Positions 1 to 8,117 of a stretch of 57,378 nucleotides of DNA are shown in pieces; positions within the stretch are counted from its first letter, which is position 1, and every line of letters begins with the position of its first letter. The stretch spans positions 148,433 to 205,810 of the forward strand of contig NZ_JAFKCS010000007.1 of assembly GCF_017255015.1 (NCBI RefSeq), read 5' to 3'. The position numbers and the translations under genes were made by a program. The stretch is from Bowmanella yangjiangensis. Lineage in GTDB: Bacteria; Pseudomonadota; Gammaproteobacteria; Enterobacterales; Alteromonadaceae. The notes beneath the pieces are model-generated. The model ran no database searches and was not told where the DNA came from. It saw only the letters and a list, made by a program, of their open reading frames with translations.

Positions 1-26
1 CGGTTCAAATCCGGCTCCCGCAACCA
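1..26 (+). tRNA. initiator tRNA-fMet (3' end only)
   Basis: The window opens inside the T-arm of a tRNA: GGTTCAAATCC followed by an acceptor strand and an encoded CCA. The 3' strand TCCCGCA plus discriminator A would leave an unpaired A72, the hallmark of bacterial initiator tRNA, and the sequence closely matches the end of E. coli metY. metY also precedes rimP-nusA in E. coli, so the context agrees. The 5' part lies outside the window, so the anticodon cannot be read. Confidence 0.85.
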
Positions 27-31
27 ACTTG

Positions 32-63
32 AAAAGCCGACAAGTTAACCCTTGTCGGCTTTT
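32..63 (+). terminator. intrinsic terminator after the initiator tRNA
   Basis: A perfect 13-bp inverted repeat (AAAAGCCGACAAG / CTTGTCGGCTTTT) with a 6-nt loop starts five bases after the tRNA CCA. The T run is part of the stem. It would end the tRNA transcript and separate it from the rimP leader. Confidence 0.8.
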
Positions 64-118
64 CGCTTACTGAATCCTAGGTAGGCTATACCGGCTGGCT
101 AAGCTAATTGGGCTTAAC

Positions 119-147
119 TTGCAAATTGAGGCGGCGAACTTTATACT
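119..147 (+). promoter_or_regulatory. sigma-70 type promoter of the rimP-nusA-infB leader
   Basis: TTGCAA at 119-124 and TATACT at 142-147 are separated by exactly 17 bp. Each hexamer matches four or five of six consensus positions. The predicted start near 153-155 is immediately before the first hairpin of the leader RNA, so promoter and RNA structure fit each other. Confidence 0.65.
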
Positions 148-152
148 TTCGC

Positions 153-346
153 CGTCGAAATCAGGACGGGCTCCCTCTTCATTGAATAGTAACGTCCTGA
201 ATTTCAAGGGGATGAAATACATTTTATGTATTTCTCCAGCAAGCTGTGCCTATATGCAGCTTGTTTCATCATCTTGTAACGATGATGCAGAATACTTGGA
301 CTAGAATCCAGACCTGACAAGCCCCGTAAATATCGGGGCTTTTTGT
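153..346 (+). ncRNA. structured leader RNA of the rimP-nusA-infB operon ending in an attenuator
   Basis: From the predicted start site the leader has hairpins in series: 157-168 with 193-205 (12 bp, one bulge), 214-221 with 227-234 (8 bp), 240-246 with 257-263 (7 bp), 267-273 with 281-287 (7 bp), and a terminator at 319-346. No coding sequence is convincing here. Premature terminators upstream of rimP are known in gammaproteobacteria (a rimP leader family exists in Rfam), but I cannot confirm membership from memory. The likely role is attenuation control of the translation and transcription factor operon. It could alternatively be an independent small RNA ending at 346. Confidence 0.5.
319..346 (+). 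terminator. attenuator / terminator in the rimP leader
   Basis: AAGCCCCG and CGGGGCTT (8 bp, 7-nt loop) followed by TTTTGTT form a standard intrinsic terminator 136 bp before the rimP start codon, on the operon's own strand. Operon expression requires readthrough or antitermination here. Confidence 0.75.
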
Positions 347-420
347 TAGTCTTGGTCCTCAACGTTCGCTTTATTCCGTCAATGATGAGTAAAGGTAACG
401 TTGGAATACATAGGTTGTAA

Positions 421-464
421 GGGGCTTGTCCCCGAATATTGTCTGGGCTTTGCGCCCTTTTTTT
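421..464 (+). terminator. second hairpin / terminator just before rimP
   Basis: Two small hairpins, GGGG-CTTGT-CCCC at 421-433 and GGGC-TTTGC-GCCC at 445-457, are followed by seven T, a G, and five more T. The second is short (4 bp), so it would terminate only weakly. It ends a few bases before the rimP ribosome binding site and may also affect rimP translation. Confidence 0.45.
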
Positions 465-481
465 GTTTTTGGAGCCTGGCT

Positions 482-940
482 GTGTCAAAACTGGAACATG
501 CCTTAACCGATATGCTGACCCCTGCTGTTGAAGCACTGGGGTTTGAGCTGCTTGGTATTGAATTTGTGCGCGCCGGAAGGCATTCGACCTTGCGCGTCTA
601 TATCGATCACCCAGACGGTATTTCGGTGGATAACTGCGCGGATGTTAGTCATCAGGTCAGTGCTGTTTTAGATGTGGAAGATCCGATTTCTACCGAGTAT
701 GACTTGGAAGTGTCGTCTCCCGGCATGGACAGGCCGCTATTTAAGGAAGCTCATTACCTTAGCGTAGTGGGAGAAACTGTGTCTGTGAAGCTGAGAATGC
801 CAATGGACAACAGACGTAATTTCAAAGGAAAGGTGCTTGCTTGTGAAGACGGCACCCTGACCGTGGAAGTGGATGGCGTGTCCTATCAACTGGCCATAGC
901 CAATATTGAAAAAGGTAATCTGGTTCCTAACTTCGACTAA
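482..940 (+). CDS. rimP: ribosome maturation factor RimP
   Basis: RimP binds the 30S subunit during maturation of the S12 and pseudoknot region. The protein (152 aa) contains the conserved core [15 protein letters not shown] and [17 protein letters not shown], and ends NLVPNFD, closely matching E. coli RimP at its normal length of about 150 residues. The open frame extends upstream to 401, but those 27 codons run through the leader hairpins and resemble no RimP. I start at GTG 482, with GGAG at 471-474. First gene of the operon with nusA and infB, 68 bp before nusA. Confidence 0.95.
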   Translation: MSKLEHALTDMLTPAVEALGFELLGIEFVRAGRHSTLRVYIDHPDGISVDNCADVSHQVSAVLDVEDPISTEYDLEVSSPGMDRPLFKEAHYLSVVGETVSVKLRMPMDNRRNFKGKVLACEDGTLTVEVDGVSYQLAIANIEKGNLVPNFD

Positions 941-1008
941 CGACAACAGAGTCGAAGTCGGCAGGCTGTTTAACCAGCAACGTGGAAGTATTGTGAGGCA
1001 ACAGGGCA

Positions 1009-2502
1009 ATGAATAAAGAAATTCTATTAGTGGCTGAGGCTGTATCCAACGAGAAGCAAGTACCCAGGGAAAAGATCTTTGAAGCGTTGGAATATGCTAT
1101 CGCCAGTGCGACAAAGAAAAAGAATGAAGGCGAAATAGAGGTTAGGGTGAGTATCGATCGCGAAACCGGCGACTTTGATACCTTCCGTCGTTGGAGAGTC
1201 ATTCCTGATGATCAGCACCAGGATAATCCTTTTGCCGAAATTACGCTGTCTGCAGCGCAAATCGACGAGCCGGAAATTCAGCTTGGCGACTATGTGGAAG
1301 AGCAAATCGAGTCCATTGCCTTTGACCGTATTACTACACAAACTGCCAAGCAGGTAATAGTACAGAAAGTACGTGAAGCAGAACGTGCTCAGGTACTGGC
1401 CGAATATGAAGACCGTGTTGGGGAATTGGTCACAGGTACGGTTAAAAAAGTTAACCGCGACAACATCATCATTGACCTTGGTAACAACGCCGAAGGTGTG
1501 ATTTATCGCGAAGATATGCTGCCGCGTGAAACCTTCCGTCCAGGCGACAGGGTACGTGGTCTGCTTTATGTCATTAAGCCTGAAGCACGCGGTGCACAGC
1601 TGTTTGTCAGCCGTTCCAAGCCTGAGATGCTGGTTGAACTGTTCCGCATTGAAGTACCGGAAATAGCTGAAGAAGTGCTTGAAATAAAAGCCGCAGCCCG
1701 TGACCCAGGTTCGCGAGCCAAAATTGCGGTGAAGACCAACGACAAGCGTTTAGATCCTGTTGGTGCCTGCGTAGGTATGCGTGGTTCTAGGGTACAAGCG
1801 GTGTCCGGTGAACTGGGTGGTGAGCGTGTTGATATCGTGCTGTGGGATGAAAATCCAGCGCAATTCGTGATTAATGCCATGGCCCCTGCCGAAGTCGCCG
1901 CCATCGTGGTAGATGAAGACAACCGTACTATGGATGTTGCTGTTGAGGCAGACAATCTGGCTCAAGCCATTGGCCGTAGTGGACAAAACGTGCGTCTGGC
2001 CAGTCAACTGACGGGTTGGGAACTGAACGTGATGACAGTGGAAGACCTCAATGCTAAGCACGAAGAGGAAAACTCCAAAGTATTGCAGCGCTTTGTAAAA
2101 GGCCTGGATATTGACGAAGATTTCGCAGCCGTACTGGTGGAAGAGGGTTTCACGTCACTGGAAGAAATTGCTTATGTACCAGTCGCCGAGCTTCTGGCCA
2201 TTGATGGCTTTGAAGAGGAGATGGTGGAAGAGTTGCGTGAGCGTGCTCGCGCCGCATTAACTACCCAGGCGCTGGCAAATGAAGAATCACTGGATAATGC
2301 AGAACCTAAGGAAGAACTGCTTAACCTGCCTGGCATGGAAAGACACGTGGCCTTTATTCTGGCCAGTCGCGGTATAACCGATCTGGAAGGCCTTGCTGAG
2401 CAAGGCGTCGATGAAATCAGTGATATAGAGGAACTGGGCGAAGAGAAAGCAGCTGAATTGATCATGGCTGCCCGTAACATCGTTTGGTTTAGTGAAGAGT
2501 AA
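1009..2502 (+). CDS. nusA: transcription termination/antitermination factor NusA
   Basis: NusA binds RNA polymerase and controls pausing, intrinsic termination and antitermination in the cytoplasm. The 497-aa protein starts [16 protein letters not shown] and is close to E. coli NusA (495 aa) throughout. Order: N-terminal polymerase-binding domain to about 130, S1 domain about 135-200 ([18 protein letters not shown]), KH domains about 200-345 ([15 protein letters not shown] and [17 protein letters not shown]), then two acidic helix-hairpin-helix repeats (about 360-420 and 435-495). Two acidic repeats are typical of gammaproteobacteria. infB starts 23 bp after its stop. NusA could feed back on the terminators in its own leader. 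Confidence 0.97.
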   Translation: MNKEILLVAEAVSNEKQVPREKIFEALEYAIASATKKKNEGEIEVRVSIDRETGDFDTFRRWRVIPDDQHQDNPFAEITLSAAQIDEPEIQLGDYVEEQIESIAFDRITTQTAKQVIVQKVREAERAQVLAEYEDRVGELVTGTVKKVNRDNIIIDLGNNAEGVIYREDMLPRETFRPGDRVRGLLYVIKPEARGAQLFVSRSKPEMLVELFRIEVPEIAEEVLEIKAAARDPGSRAKIAVKTNDKRLDPVGACVGMRGSRVQAVSGELGGERVDIVLWDENPAQFVINAMAPAEVAAIVVDEDNRTMDVAVEADNLAQAIGRSGQNVRLASQLTGWELNVMTVEDLNAKHEEENSKVLQRFVKGLDIDEDFAAVLVEEGFTSLEEIAYVPVAELLAIDGFEEEMVEELRERARAALTTQALANEESLDNAEPKEELLNLPGMERHVAFILASRGITDLEGLAEQGVDEISDIEELGEEKAAELIMAARNIVWFSEE

Positions 2503-2525
2503 GGTCAACGGGGGAACTAGCACTC

Positions 2526-5135
2526 ATGGCAGATGTATCCATAGAAAAGCTTGCCGGTGATATTGGCACATCGGTTGACCGCCTGGTTCAGCAATTTGCT
2601 GACGCAGGTATTGAAAAGCGCCAGAACGATCAGGTGACGGAAGATGAAAAGCGCGTTTTGCTTGACCATCTGAGTCGTCAGCATGGTGGTGCAGGTACGG
2701 CTGAACCGACGCGCATGACACTTAAGCGTCGTACCACCAGTACCTTAAGCATTAATGCTGCGGGTAAGTCCAAGTCAGTAAAAGTCGAAGTGCGTAAAAA
2801 ACGCACTTACGTAAAACGCAGCGAAACCGAAGAGGCGCGTTTGGCCGAAGAAGAAGCCAAACGTCGTGCTGAAGAAGAAGCGGCGCTTAAAGAAGCCCAA
2901 CGGATTGCTGAAGAAGAGGCCAGAAAAGCGGCAGAAGAGAAAGCGCGTAAGGAAGCAGAAGCTAAGGCTCGCGCCGAGGCTGAGCGTGCCGAGCGTGAAC
3001 GTCGTGAAGCTGAGCAGCGTGAGAAAGAAACTAACCTGAGCGATGAAGAGCGTGCTGAGCGCGAAAAAGCTCGCCAGGAAGCTGAACAGATTCGTGTTGC
3101 TCAGGAAGAAGAAAGCCAGAAAAAATTGGAAAAAGAAGCCAAGAAAGCAGCCGAAAAAGCTCGCAAGTTGGCTGAAGAGAACGAGCGTCGCTGGAAAGAA
3201 GAAGATGAGCGCCGCCGTCGCCGTGAGGCAGAAGAAGTACATTTGCATTCCAATCGTTATGCTCAGGAAGCCGAAGACGAAGAGGATATGCAGTTTGAGC
3301 GCGGCGGACGCCGTCGCAAGGCCAAAAAGAAAAAGAACGCTGGTGCTGACTTGATGCATGGCTTCAACAAGCCAGCCCAGCCGGTGGAACGTGTGGTTAA
3401 ATTAGGCGAAACAATTACCGTTGGCGAACTAGCCAATAAACTGGCTATCAAGGCTACCGAAGTGATCAAAACCATGATGAAAATGGGTGAGATGGTCACT
3501 ATTAACCAAGTGCTGGACCAAGACACGGCCGTGCTGGTGGTAGAAGAGATGGGCCACAAATACGAGTTGGTTAACGACAATGCGCTTGAAGACGAATTGT
3601 TGGCAGAGGATACCACTGCCGACAAGACGACTCGTGCACCGGTTGTCACCATCATGGGTCACGTTGACCATGGTAAAACCTCTTTGTTGGATTATATCCG
3701 TCGTGCAAAAGTCGCTGCGGGTGAAGCGGGTGGTATTACTCAGCATATCGGTGCCTACAGCGTAGAAACCGACCTGGGTAAAATTACCTTCTTAGATACT
3801 CCTGGACACGCGGCCTTTACCGCCATGCGTGCTCGTGGTGCAACGGCTACGGATATCGTTATTTTGGTGGTGGCTGCCGATGACGGTGTGATGCCACAAA
3901 CCAAAGAAGCCGTACAGCACGCGAAAGCTGCTGGTGTGCCGCTGATTGTTGCTATCAACAAGATGGACAAAGAAAGTGCCGATCCTGATCGGGTGAAAAC
4001 TGAATTGTCGCAGTTGGACGTTATTTCTGAAGAGTGGGGCGGTGAGCACCAGTTTGTACCTGTGTCTGCTAAGACTGGTATGGGTGTGGACAATCTGCTG
4101 GAAGCGATTTCTGTACAGGCTGAGGTACTGGAATTGAGAGCCGTACCTAAAGGCCCAGCTAAAGGTCTGGTTATCGAATCGCGTCTGGATAAAGGTCGTG
4201 GTCCGGTCGCTACCGTACTCGTGCAGCAAGGTGAACTTAAAGCCGGTGACATCCTGTTGTGTGGCTTTGAGTATGGTCGCGTACGTGCGATGCGCGATGA
4301 GCATGGTCAGGATGTGAAAGTAGCGGGTCCTTCAACACCGGTTGAAATCCTGGGTCTGTCAGGTGTTCCTGCTGCCGGTGATGATGCTCGTGTGGTTCAG
4401 GACGAACGTAAAGCCCGTGAAGTAGCTAGCACCCGTCGTACCAAGCAACGTGAACTGAAGCTGGCCAAACAACAGAAGGCTAAGCTGGAGAACATGTTCG
4501 CTGATATGGAAGCCGGTGATGTCAGTGAGCTGAACGTGGTACTGAAAGCAGACGTACAAGGTTCTGTAGAAGCCATCAGTGATTCCTTACTGAAACTGTC
4601 TACCGACGAAGTAAAAGTAAACATCGTAGGTAGTGGTGTAGGTGGTATTACCGAAACTGATGCCAGCCTGGCTGCCGCTTCTGGTGCGATTGTTGTTGGT
4701 TTCAACGTTCGTGCGGATGCAACGGCGCGTAAGGTGATTGAGAACGAAGAAATCGACCTGCGTTACTACAGCGTTATCTATGACCTGATTGACGAAGTGA
4801 AAGGTGCAATGAGCGGTATGCTGGCACCTGAGTTCAAGCAACAGATCATTGGTTTGGCAGAAGTGCGTGACGTCTTCCGTTCACCCAAGTTGGGTGCTAT
4901 CGCTGGCTGTATGGTCACCGAAGGTATCGTCAAGCGTAGTGCGCCGATTCGCGTATTGCGTGACAACGTCGTGATCTATGAAGGCGAACTGGAGTCCCTG
5001 CGTCGCTTCAAAGATGACGTATCTGAAGTGCGTAACGGCATGGAATGTGGTATCGGCGTGAAGAACTACAACGATGTCCGCGTAGGTGACCAGATCGAAG
5101 TCTTCGAGACCATCGAGATCAAACGCGAAATCTGA
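2526..5135 (+). CDS. infB: translation initiation factor IF-2
   Basis: IF-2 is the GTPase that places fMet-tRNA on the 30S subunit and promotes 50S joining. The 869-aa protein has the IF2 N-terminal domain (residues 1-55), a long Glu/Lys/Arg/Ala-rich coiled segment (about 95-240), a second small N domain (about 290-345), and the GTPase core with G1 GHVDHGKT near residue 380, G3 DTPGH and G4 NKMD. Domains II to IV follow. Length is close to E. coli IF2-alpha (890 aa). Shorter IF2 forms from internal starts occur in E. coli, but no internal start can be assigned here. Start ATG at 2526 follows GGGGGAACTAGC. Confidence 0.97.
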   Translation: MADVSIEKLAGDIGTSVDRLVQQFADAGIEKRQNDQVTEDEKRVLLDHLSRQHGGAGTAEPTRMTLKRRTTSTLSINAAGKSKSVKVEVRKKRTYVKRSETEEARLAEEEAKRRAEEEAALKEAQRIAEEEARKAAEEKARKEAEAKARAEAERAERERREAEQREKETNLSDEERAEREKARQEAEQIRVAQEEESQKKLEKEAKKAAEKARKLAEENERRWKEEDERRRRREAEEVHLHSNRYAQEAEDEEDMQFERGGRRRKAKKKKNAGADLMHGFNKPAQPVERVVKLGETITVGELANKLAIKATEVIKTMMKMGEMVTINQVLDQDTAVLVVEEMGHKYELVNDNALEDELLAEDTTADKTTRAPVVTIMGHVDHGKTSLLDYIRRAKVAAGEAGGITQHIGAYSVETDLGKITFLDTPGHAAFTAMRARGATATDIVILVVAADDGVMPQTKEAVQHAKAAGVPLIVAINKMDKESADPDRVKTELSQLDVISEEWGGEHQFVPVSAKTGMGVDNLLEAISVQAEVLELRAVPKGPAKGLVIESRLDKGRGPVATVLVQQGELKAGDILLCGFEYGRVRAMRDEHGQDVKVAGPSTPVEILGLSGVPAAGDDARVVQDERKAREVASTRRTKQRELKLAKQQKAKLENMFADMEAGDVSELNVVLKADVQGSVEAISDSLLKLSTDEVKVNIVGSGVGGITETDASLAAASGAIVVGFNVRADATARKVIENEEIDLRYYSVIYDLIDEVKGAMSGMLAPEFKQQIIGLAEVRDVFRSPKLGAIAGCMVTEGIVKRSAPIRVLRDNVVIYEGELESLRRFKDDVSEVRNGMECGIGVKNYNDVRVGDQIEVFETIEIKREI

Positions 5136-5178
5136 TTGCTGTCAGGGGCTTAGCCTCTGTTGTGTCAGAAATATAGGT

Positions 5179-5214
5179 AACGGGGGCCACCACTATTGGT
5201 AACAGGCCTCCGTT
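5179..5214 (+). other. long hairpin in the infB-rbfA intercistronic gap
   Basis: AACGGGGGCC and GGCCTCCGTT pair over 10 bp with one G-U wobble around a 16-nt loop. There is no T run, so it is not a normal terminator. It may be an mRNA processing or stability element in the 103-bp gap before rbfA. Confidence 0.4.
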
Positions 5215-5238
5215 GCTGTCTTTACGAGAGTAAAAATC

Positions 5239-5649
5239 ATGGCAAGAGAATTTTCCAGAACAGACCGGGTCGGTCAGCAAATCCATAAAGAAGTTGCCAG
5301 TATCTTGCAAAACGAATTTAAGAATCGTGATCCAAGATTGGGTCTGGTAACGGTTTCCGGTGCGGAGGTCTCTCGTGATCTGTCGCACGCCAAAGTGTTT
5401 GTGACGTTCTTCGATACGGATGAAGAAAAGATCAAAGAACAGCTGGCCATATTGGATGAGAATAAAGGCTTTGTGCGCACTTTACTGTCTAAGCGTATGA
5501 GCATGCGTACGGTACCGGCCATCCGTTTTGTGCAAGACGTGTCTATTACCGAAGGTATGCGTTTATCCAGTTTGCTGACGGATACCATTAATAAAGATAA
5601 AGAGCGTGCTCGTCAGGCTGGTAGAGATTTGGACGCAGAGGACAAATAG
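5239..5649 (+). CDS. rbfA: 30S ribosome-binding factor RbfA
   Basis: RbfA is a KH-like cold-shock factor that binds the 16S rRNA 5' helix during late 30S maturation. The 136-aa protein begins MAREFSRTDRVGQQIHKE and carries the typical DPRLGLVTVSGAEVSRDLSHAKVF stretch and VPAIRFVQD, consistent with a full-length family member. A hairpin lies in the gap after infB. Its TAG stop directly abuts the GTG start of truB, suggesting coupled translation. Confidence 0.95.
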   Translation: MAREFSRTDRVGQQIHKEVASILQNEFKNRDPRLGLVTVSGAEVSRDLSHAKVFVTFFDTDEEKIKEQLAILDENKGFVRTLLSKRMSMRTVPAIRFVQDVSITEGMRLSSLLTDTINKDKERARQAGRDLDAEDK

Positions 5650-6582
5650 GTGGCCAGGCGTAAGAAAGGCCGTGATGTTAACGGCATATTCCTACTCAAT
5701 AAGTCGCTTGGTGGTTCCTCTAATCAAGTGATGCAACAGGTGCGTCGGGTCTTTGCTGCGGCCAAGGCCGGTCACACAGGTGCCCTGGATCCATTGGCCA
5801 CCGGTATGCTGCCGATTTGTTTAGGCGAAGCGACTAAGTTTTCCCAGTTTTTGCTGGATGCCGACAAAACTTACCGCGTGACCGCCAAACTGGGTATTCG
5901 TACCACCACCTCCGATGCCGATGGCGAGATTGTTGAACGTCGCCCTGTTCAGGTCACTGAGCAGCAAGTAGTCGATGCGGTGATGGGATTTAAAGGCAAG
6001 AGCAAACAGATCCCGTCTATGTTTTCCGCGTTGAAATATCAGGGTAAACCGCTTTATCACTATGCCCGACAGGGTATTGAGGTACCCCGCGAGGCTCGCG
6101 ATATCGAAATTTTCGATATTCAGATCAGCCGTTTTGAAACGGATGAAGTGGATATGTTGGTACATTGCTCTAAGGGCACTTATATTCGTTCGTTGGTTGA
6201 TGATTTGGGCCAGATGTTAGGCTGTGGTGCCTATGTCACTATGCTGGATCGCACCAGAGTGGCTGATTACCCCGTTGAACAAATGATGAGCTTCGATGAT
6301 CTGCAAAGCTTCGCGGAAAGCTGCACGCAGGACGGGCAAACAGACTTCGACAAGTTGGATGCGTTGTTGCTGCCCATGGATACCGCGGTGGCCAGTTTGC
6401 CAACTGTCACTGTGAGCCTGCAAAAACTGGGCTTTTTCAGTAATGGCAATCAGGTTGAAGCCGAGACCGGCCAGTTAAATGGACTGGTGCGTGCTTATGC
6501 TGAAGATGACGGACGTTTCCTCGGCGTGGCCGAAGTCGAGCGCCCCGGACGCTTAGCACCCAAGCGGCTGGTGGTCTATTGA
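5650..6582 (+). CDS. truB: tRNA pseudouridine(55) synthase TruB
   Basis: TruB makes pseudouridine 55 in the T-loop of tRNAs. The 310-aa protein carries the catalytic motif [15 protein letters not shown] with the nucleophile Asp47, the KGTYIRSL motif, and a C-terminal PUA-like region. The N-terminal motif reads [11 protein letters not shown] where most homologues have a K-P-x-G-x-S-S-N pattern, a mild deviation. The GTG start abuts the rbfA stop, with AGAGGA seven bases upstream inside rbfA. Confidence 0.95.
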   Translation: MARRKKGRDVNGIFLLNKSLGGSSNQVMQQVRRVFAAAKAGHTGALDPLATGMLPICLGEATKFSQFLLDADKTYRVTAKLGIRTTTSDADGEIVERRPVQVTEQQVVDAVMGFKGKSKQIPSMFSALKYQGKPLYHYARQGIEVPREARDIEIFDIQISRFETDEVDMLVHCSKGTYIRSLVDDLGQMLGCGAYVTMLDRTRVADYPVEQMMSFDDLQSFAESCTQDGQTDFDKLDALLLPMDTAVASLPTVTVSLQKLGFFSNGNQVEAETGQLNGLVRAYAEDDGRFLGVAEVERPGRLAPKRLVVY

Positions 6583-6598
6583 TGTTATTTTACGCCGC

Positions 6599-6626
6599 TT
6601 GCTATTCTTTGCGGCGTCGCTATAAT
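6599..6626 (+). promoter_or_regulatory. promoter of rpsO
   Basis: TTGCTA at 6599-6604, a 16-bp spacer and a perfect TATAAT at 6621-6626 precede rpsO. The promoter overlaps a 7-bp inverted repeat (ACGCCGC / GCGGCGT, 6592-6617) that follows truB. The transcript would have a leader of about 50 nt, where S15 autoregulation acts in E. coli. Confidence 0.7.
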
Positions 6627-6685
6627 ACCGCCTCTTTCCGACCCGCTGAATTAGTGATCGGCCGGTCTTAACTTAGGAGAAAGAT

Positions 6686-6955
6686 ATGTCACTAACTAAA
6701 GAAGAAACCGCAAAAATCATCGCTGATTACGGCGTAAAAGAAGGCGATACTGGTTCTCCAGAAGTGCAAGTAGCACTGCTGACTGCCAATATCAACAAGC
6801 TGCAAGGTCACTTTGCGGATCATAAGAAAGATCACCATTCTCGTCGCGGTCTGCTGCGCATGGTAAGCCAGCGTCGTAGCATGCTGGATTATCTGAAGAG
6901 CAAGAACCAGGACCGTTACCTGGAATTGATCAAGCGTCTGGGTCTGCGTCGTTAA
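6686..6955 (+). CDS. rpsO: 30S ribosomal protein S15
   Basis: S15 is a primary 16S rRNA-binding protein of the small subunit platform. The 89-aa product begins [17 protein letters not shown] and ends LIKRLGLRR, the standard length and ends of bacterial S15. TTAGGAGAAAGAT gives a strong ribosome binding site. It has its own promoter and is closed by a strong terminator at 6978-7003. pnp, its usual downstream partner, does not follow. Confidence 0.97.
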   Translation: MSLTKEETAKIIADYGVKEGDTGSPEVQVALLTANINKLQGHFADHKKDHHSRRGLLRMVSQRRSMLDYLKSKNQDRYLELIKRLGLRR

Positions 6956-6977
6956 TCGCAGCTTCAAGAAGCTAATT

Positions 6978-7003
6978 AAAAGGCGCCAATCGGCGCCTTT
7001 TTT
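6978..7003 (+). terminator. terminator of rpsO
   Basis: AAAAGGCGCC and GGCGCCTTTT form a perfect 10-bp stem with a 4-nt loop and a continuing T run. It is symmetric enough to also serve the opposing gene at 7028. Confidence 0.9.
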
Positions 7004-7027
7004 GTCTCTCAAGCAACGCTTTTAGCG

Positions 7028-7531
7028 TTATTTGTCGGTATATCCTTTACGGGTTAGTTTATCCAGATAGCCCATGGCGAATGCCGATAACACGAAGGTC
7101 AGATGAATAATCACATACCAGAACAACTTTTGGTTATCTATGGCCTGTGCATTCATAAAAATTTTCAGCAAATGAATTGAAGAAATGGCGACTATGGAGG
7201 CGGCCACTTTATTCTTTAAAGAGCCTGAGTCCAGTTTCCCCAACCAATCCAGTTTTTCGCTGTCACCATCAATATCCAGTCTCGACACGAAGTTCTCATA
7301 GCCGGAAAACATTACCATCACAATCAGACCACCGACCAGGACCAGGTCAATCAATGACAACACTACCAGGATAAGATCGGCTTCTTTCATCGACAGGATA
7401 ATCGGCAGAATATGCAATACTTCCTGAAAGAACTTGATGCCCAGCGCCAGTAAAGCCAGGCTTAACCCCAGGTAGATAGGCGCCATCAACCAGCGCGAAG
7501 AGTAGATCAGTTTTTCAACCAGTTTTTCCAT
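7028..7531 (-). CDS. UPF0114 family membrane protein (YqhA-like)
   Basis: A 167-aa inner-membrane protein of the UPF0114/TIGR00645 family. The N-terminus ([22 protein letters not shown]) and the central motif [10 protein letters not shown] are typical of that family. About four hydrophobic segments can be seen (roughly 15-35, 55-75, 110-130, 138-158). Function is not established in the family. It lies 111 bp downstream of the merC-like gene on the same strand and converges with rpsO. Whether it is co-transcribed with merC is unknown. Confidence 0.85.
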   Translation of the reverse strand: MEKLVEKLIYSSRWLMAPIYLGLSLALLALGIKFFQEVLHILPIILSMKEADLILVVLSLIDLVLVGGLIVMVMFSGYENFVSRLDIDGDSEKLDWLGKLDSGSLKNKVAASIVAISSIHLLKIFMNAQAIDNQKLFWYVIIHLTFVLSAFAMGYLDKLTRKGYTDK

Positions 7532-7642
7532 AATGGCATTCTCAAGTTGCGATGGCGCACATTATGGAGATAGTTTGTTGCATTGCAATCATCTAGCTCA
7601 CTAACAGAGCGGATAGGCTTGCAGTTTTTTATGCCGAGTGGG

Positions 7643-8047
7643 CTAACAAGCTCTGTTGGAAGCCGAATGATAGGGTTGAAGCTGCCGTACTTTGTTAAGC
7701 AGATGGCGATTCAATAAATGCGCCACAATCAAAGATGTGCCGCCGCCAAGGCTGAATATCAGCTCCAACTCATCATGGCTGAAAAGCGACAATATCAATA
7801 AGGTGATCCCTACAACAGCCATACCCAGAGGTGCCGGACTTTTATGCTGGCAATGTGCCTTGGGTAAGCTAATCATCAATAGCAGCAGTATGGGGATGAA
7901 CAGGACTAAATGAAACCATTCGGTAGTGAGACTATCGACCAGCAGCCCTGTTGCCCCAAGTGCGACAAGCAATGGCGTAAACAAGCAATGGCAAATGCAT
8001 AGTGCTGAAGCGAGAGCGCCAAGTATATCTTTCACAGTGAGTCTCAA
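7643..8047 (-). CDS. MerC domain-containing membrane protein, probably Zur-controlled
   Basis: A small polytopic membrane protein (up to 134 aa, about four hydrophobic segments) whose N-terminal pattern, with cysteines in ALCICHCLFTPLLVALG, is characteristic of MerC-type proteins. MerC itself moves Hg(II), but chromosomal MerC-domain proteins without a mer operon are often found with zinc genes and COG0523 GTPases. A Zur-box-like palindrome at 8061-8075 lies just upstream and the zinc locus is next door, so a metal (zinc) role is inferred. The open frame begins at TTG 8047; GTG at 8035 is an equally plausible start. No other mer gene is present. Confidence 0.75.
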   Translation of the reverse strand: MRLTVKDILGALASALCICHCLFTPLLVALGATGLLVDSLTTEWFHLVLFIPILLLLMISLPKAHCQHKSPAPLGMAVVGITLLILSLFSHDELELIFSLGGGTSLIVAHLLNRHLLNKVRQLQPYHSASNRAC

Positions 8048-8060
8048 AAATTAATTGTTA

Positions 8061-8075
8061 TGTGATAATGTATCA
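8061..8075. promoter_or_regulatory. Zur-box-like operator upstream of the merC-like gene
   Basis: TGTGATAATGTATCA agrees at 12 of 15 positions with the gammaproteobacterial Zur core TGTTATAATATAACA as I remember it. It lies 13 bp before the start of the merC-like gene, where a repressor would block transcription. Confidence 0.5.
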
Positions 8076-8117
8076 TTTTTCGGTTGGTGTCAATTCGACT
8101 GGGGCAGATGTTATTCG

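Noticed and set aside
401-481. Upstream extension of the rimP reading frame
   Set aside because: The added 27 codons lie within terminator hairpins and resemble no RimP; GTG 482 with GGAG is a better start.
204-536. 110-codon reading frame on the minus strand across the rimP leader
   Set aside because: No family match, no ribosome site, and it runs across the leader hairpins and the rimP start.
2775-3359. 194-codon frame antisense to infB
   Set aside because: It is a by-product of the repetitive Glu/Lys/Arg/Ala codons of the IF-2 linker, giving Phe/Leu-rich nonsense.
7532-7642. Possible terminator between the merC-like and UPF0114 genes
   Set aside because: No stable stem with a T run was found, so co-transcription cannot be decided.
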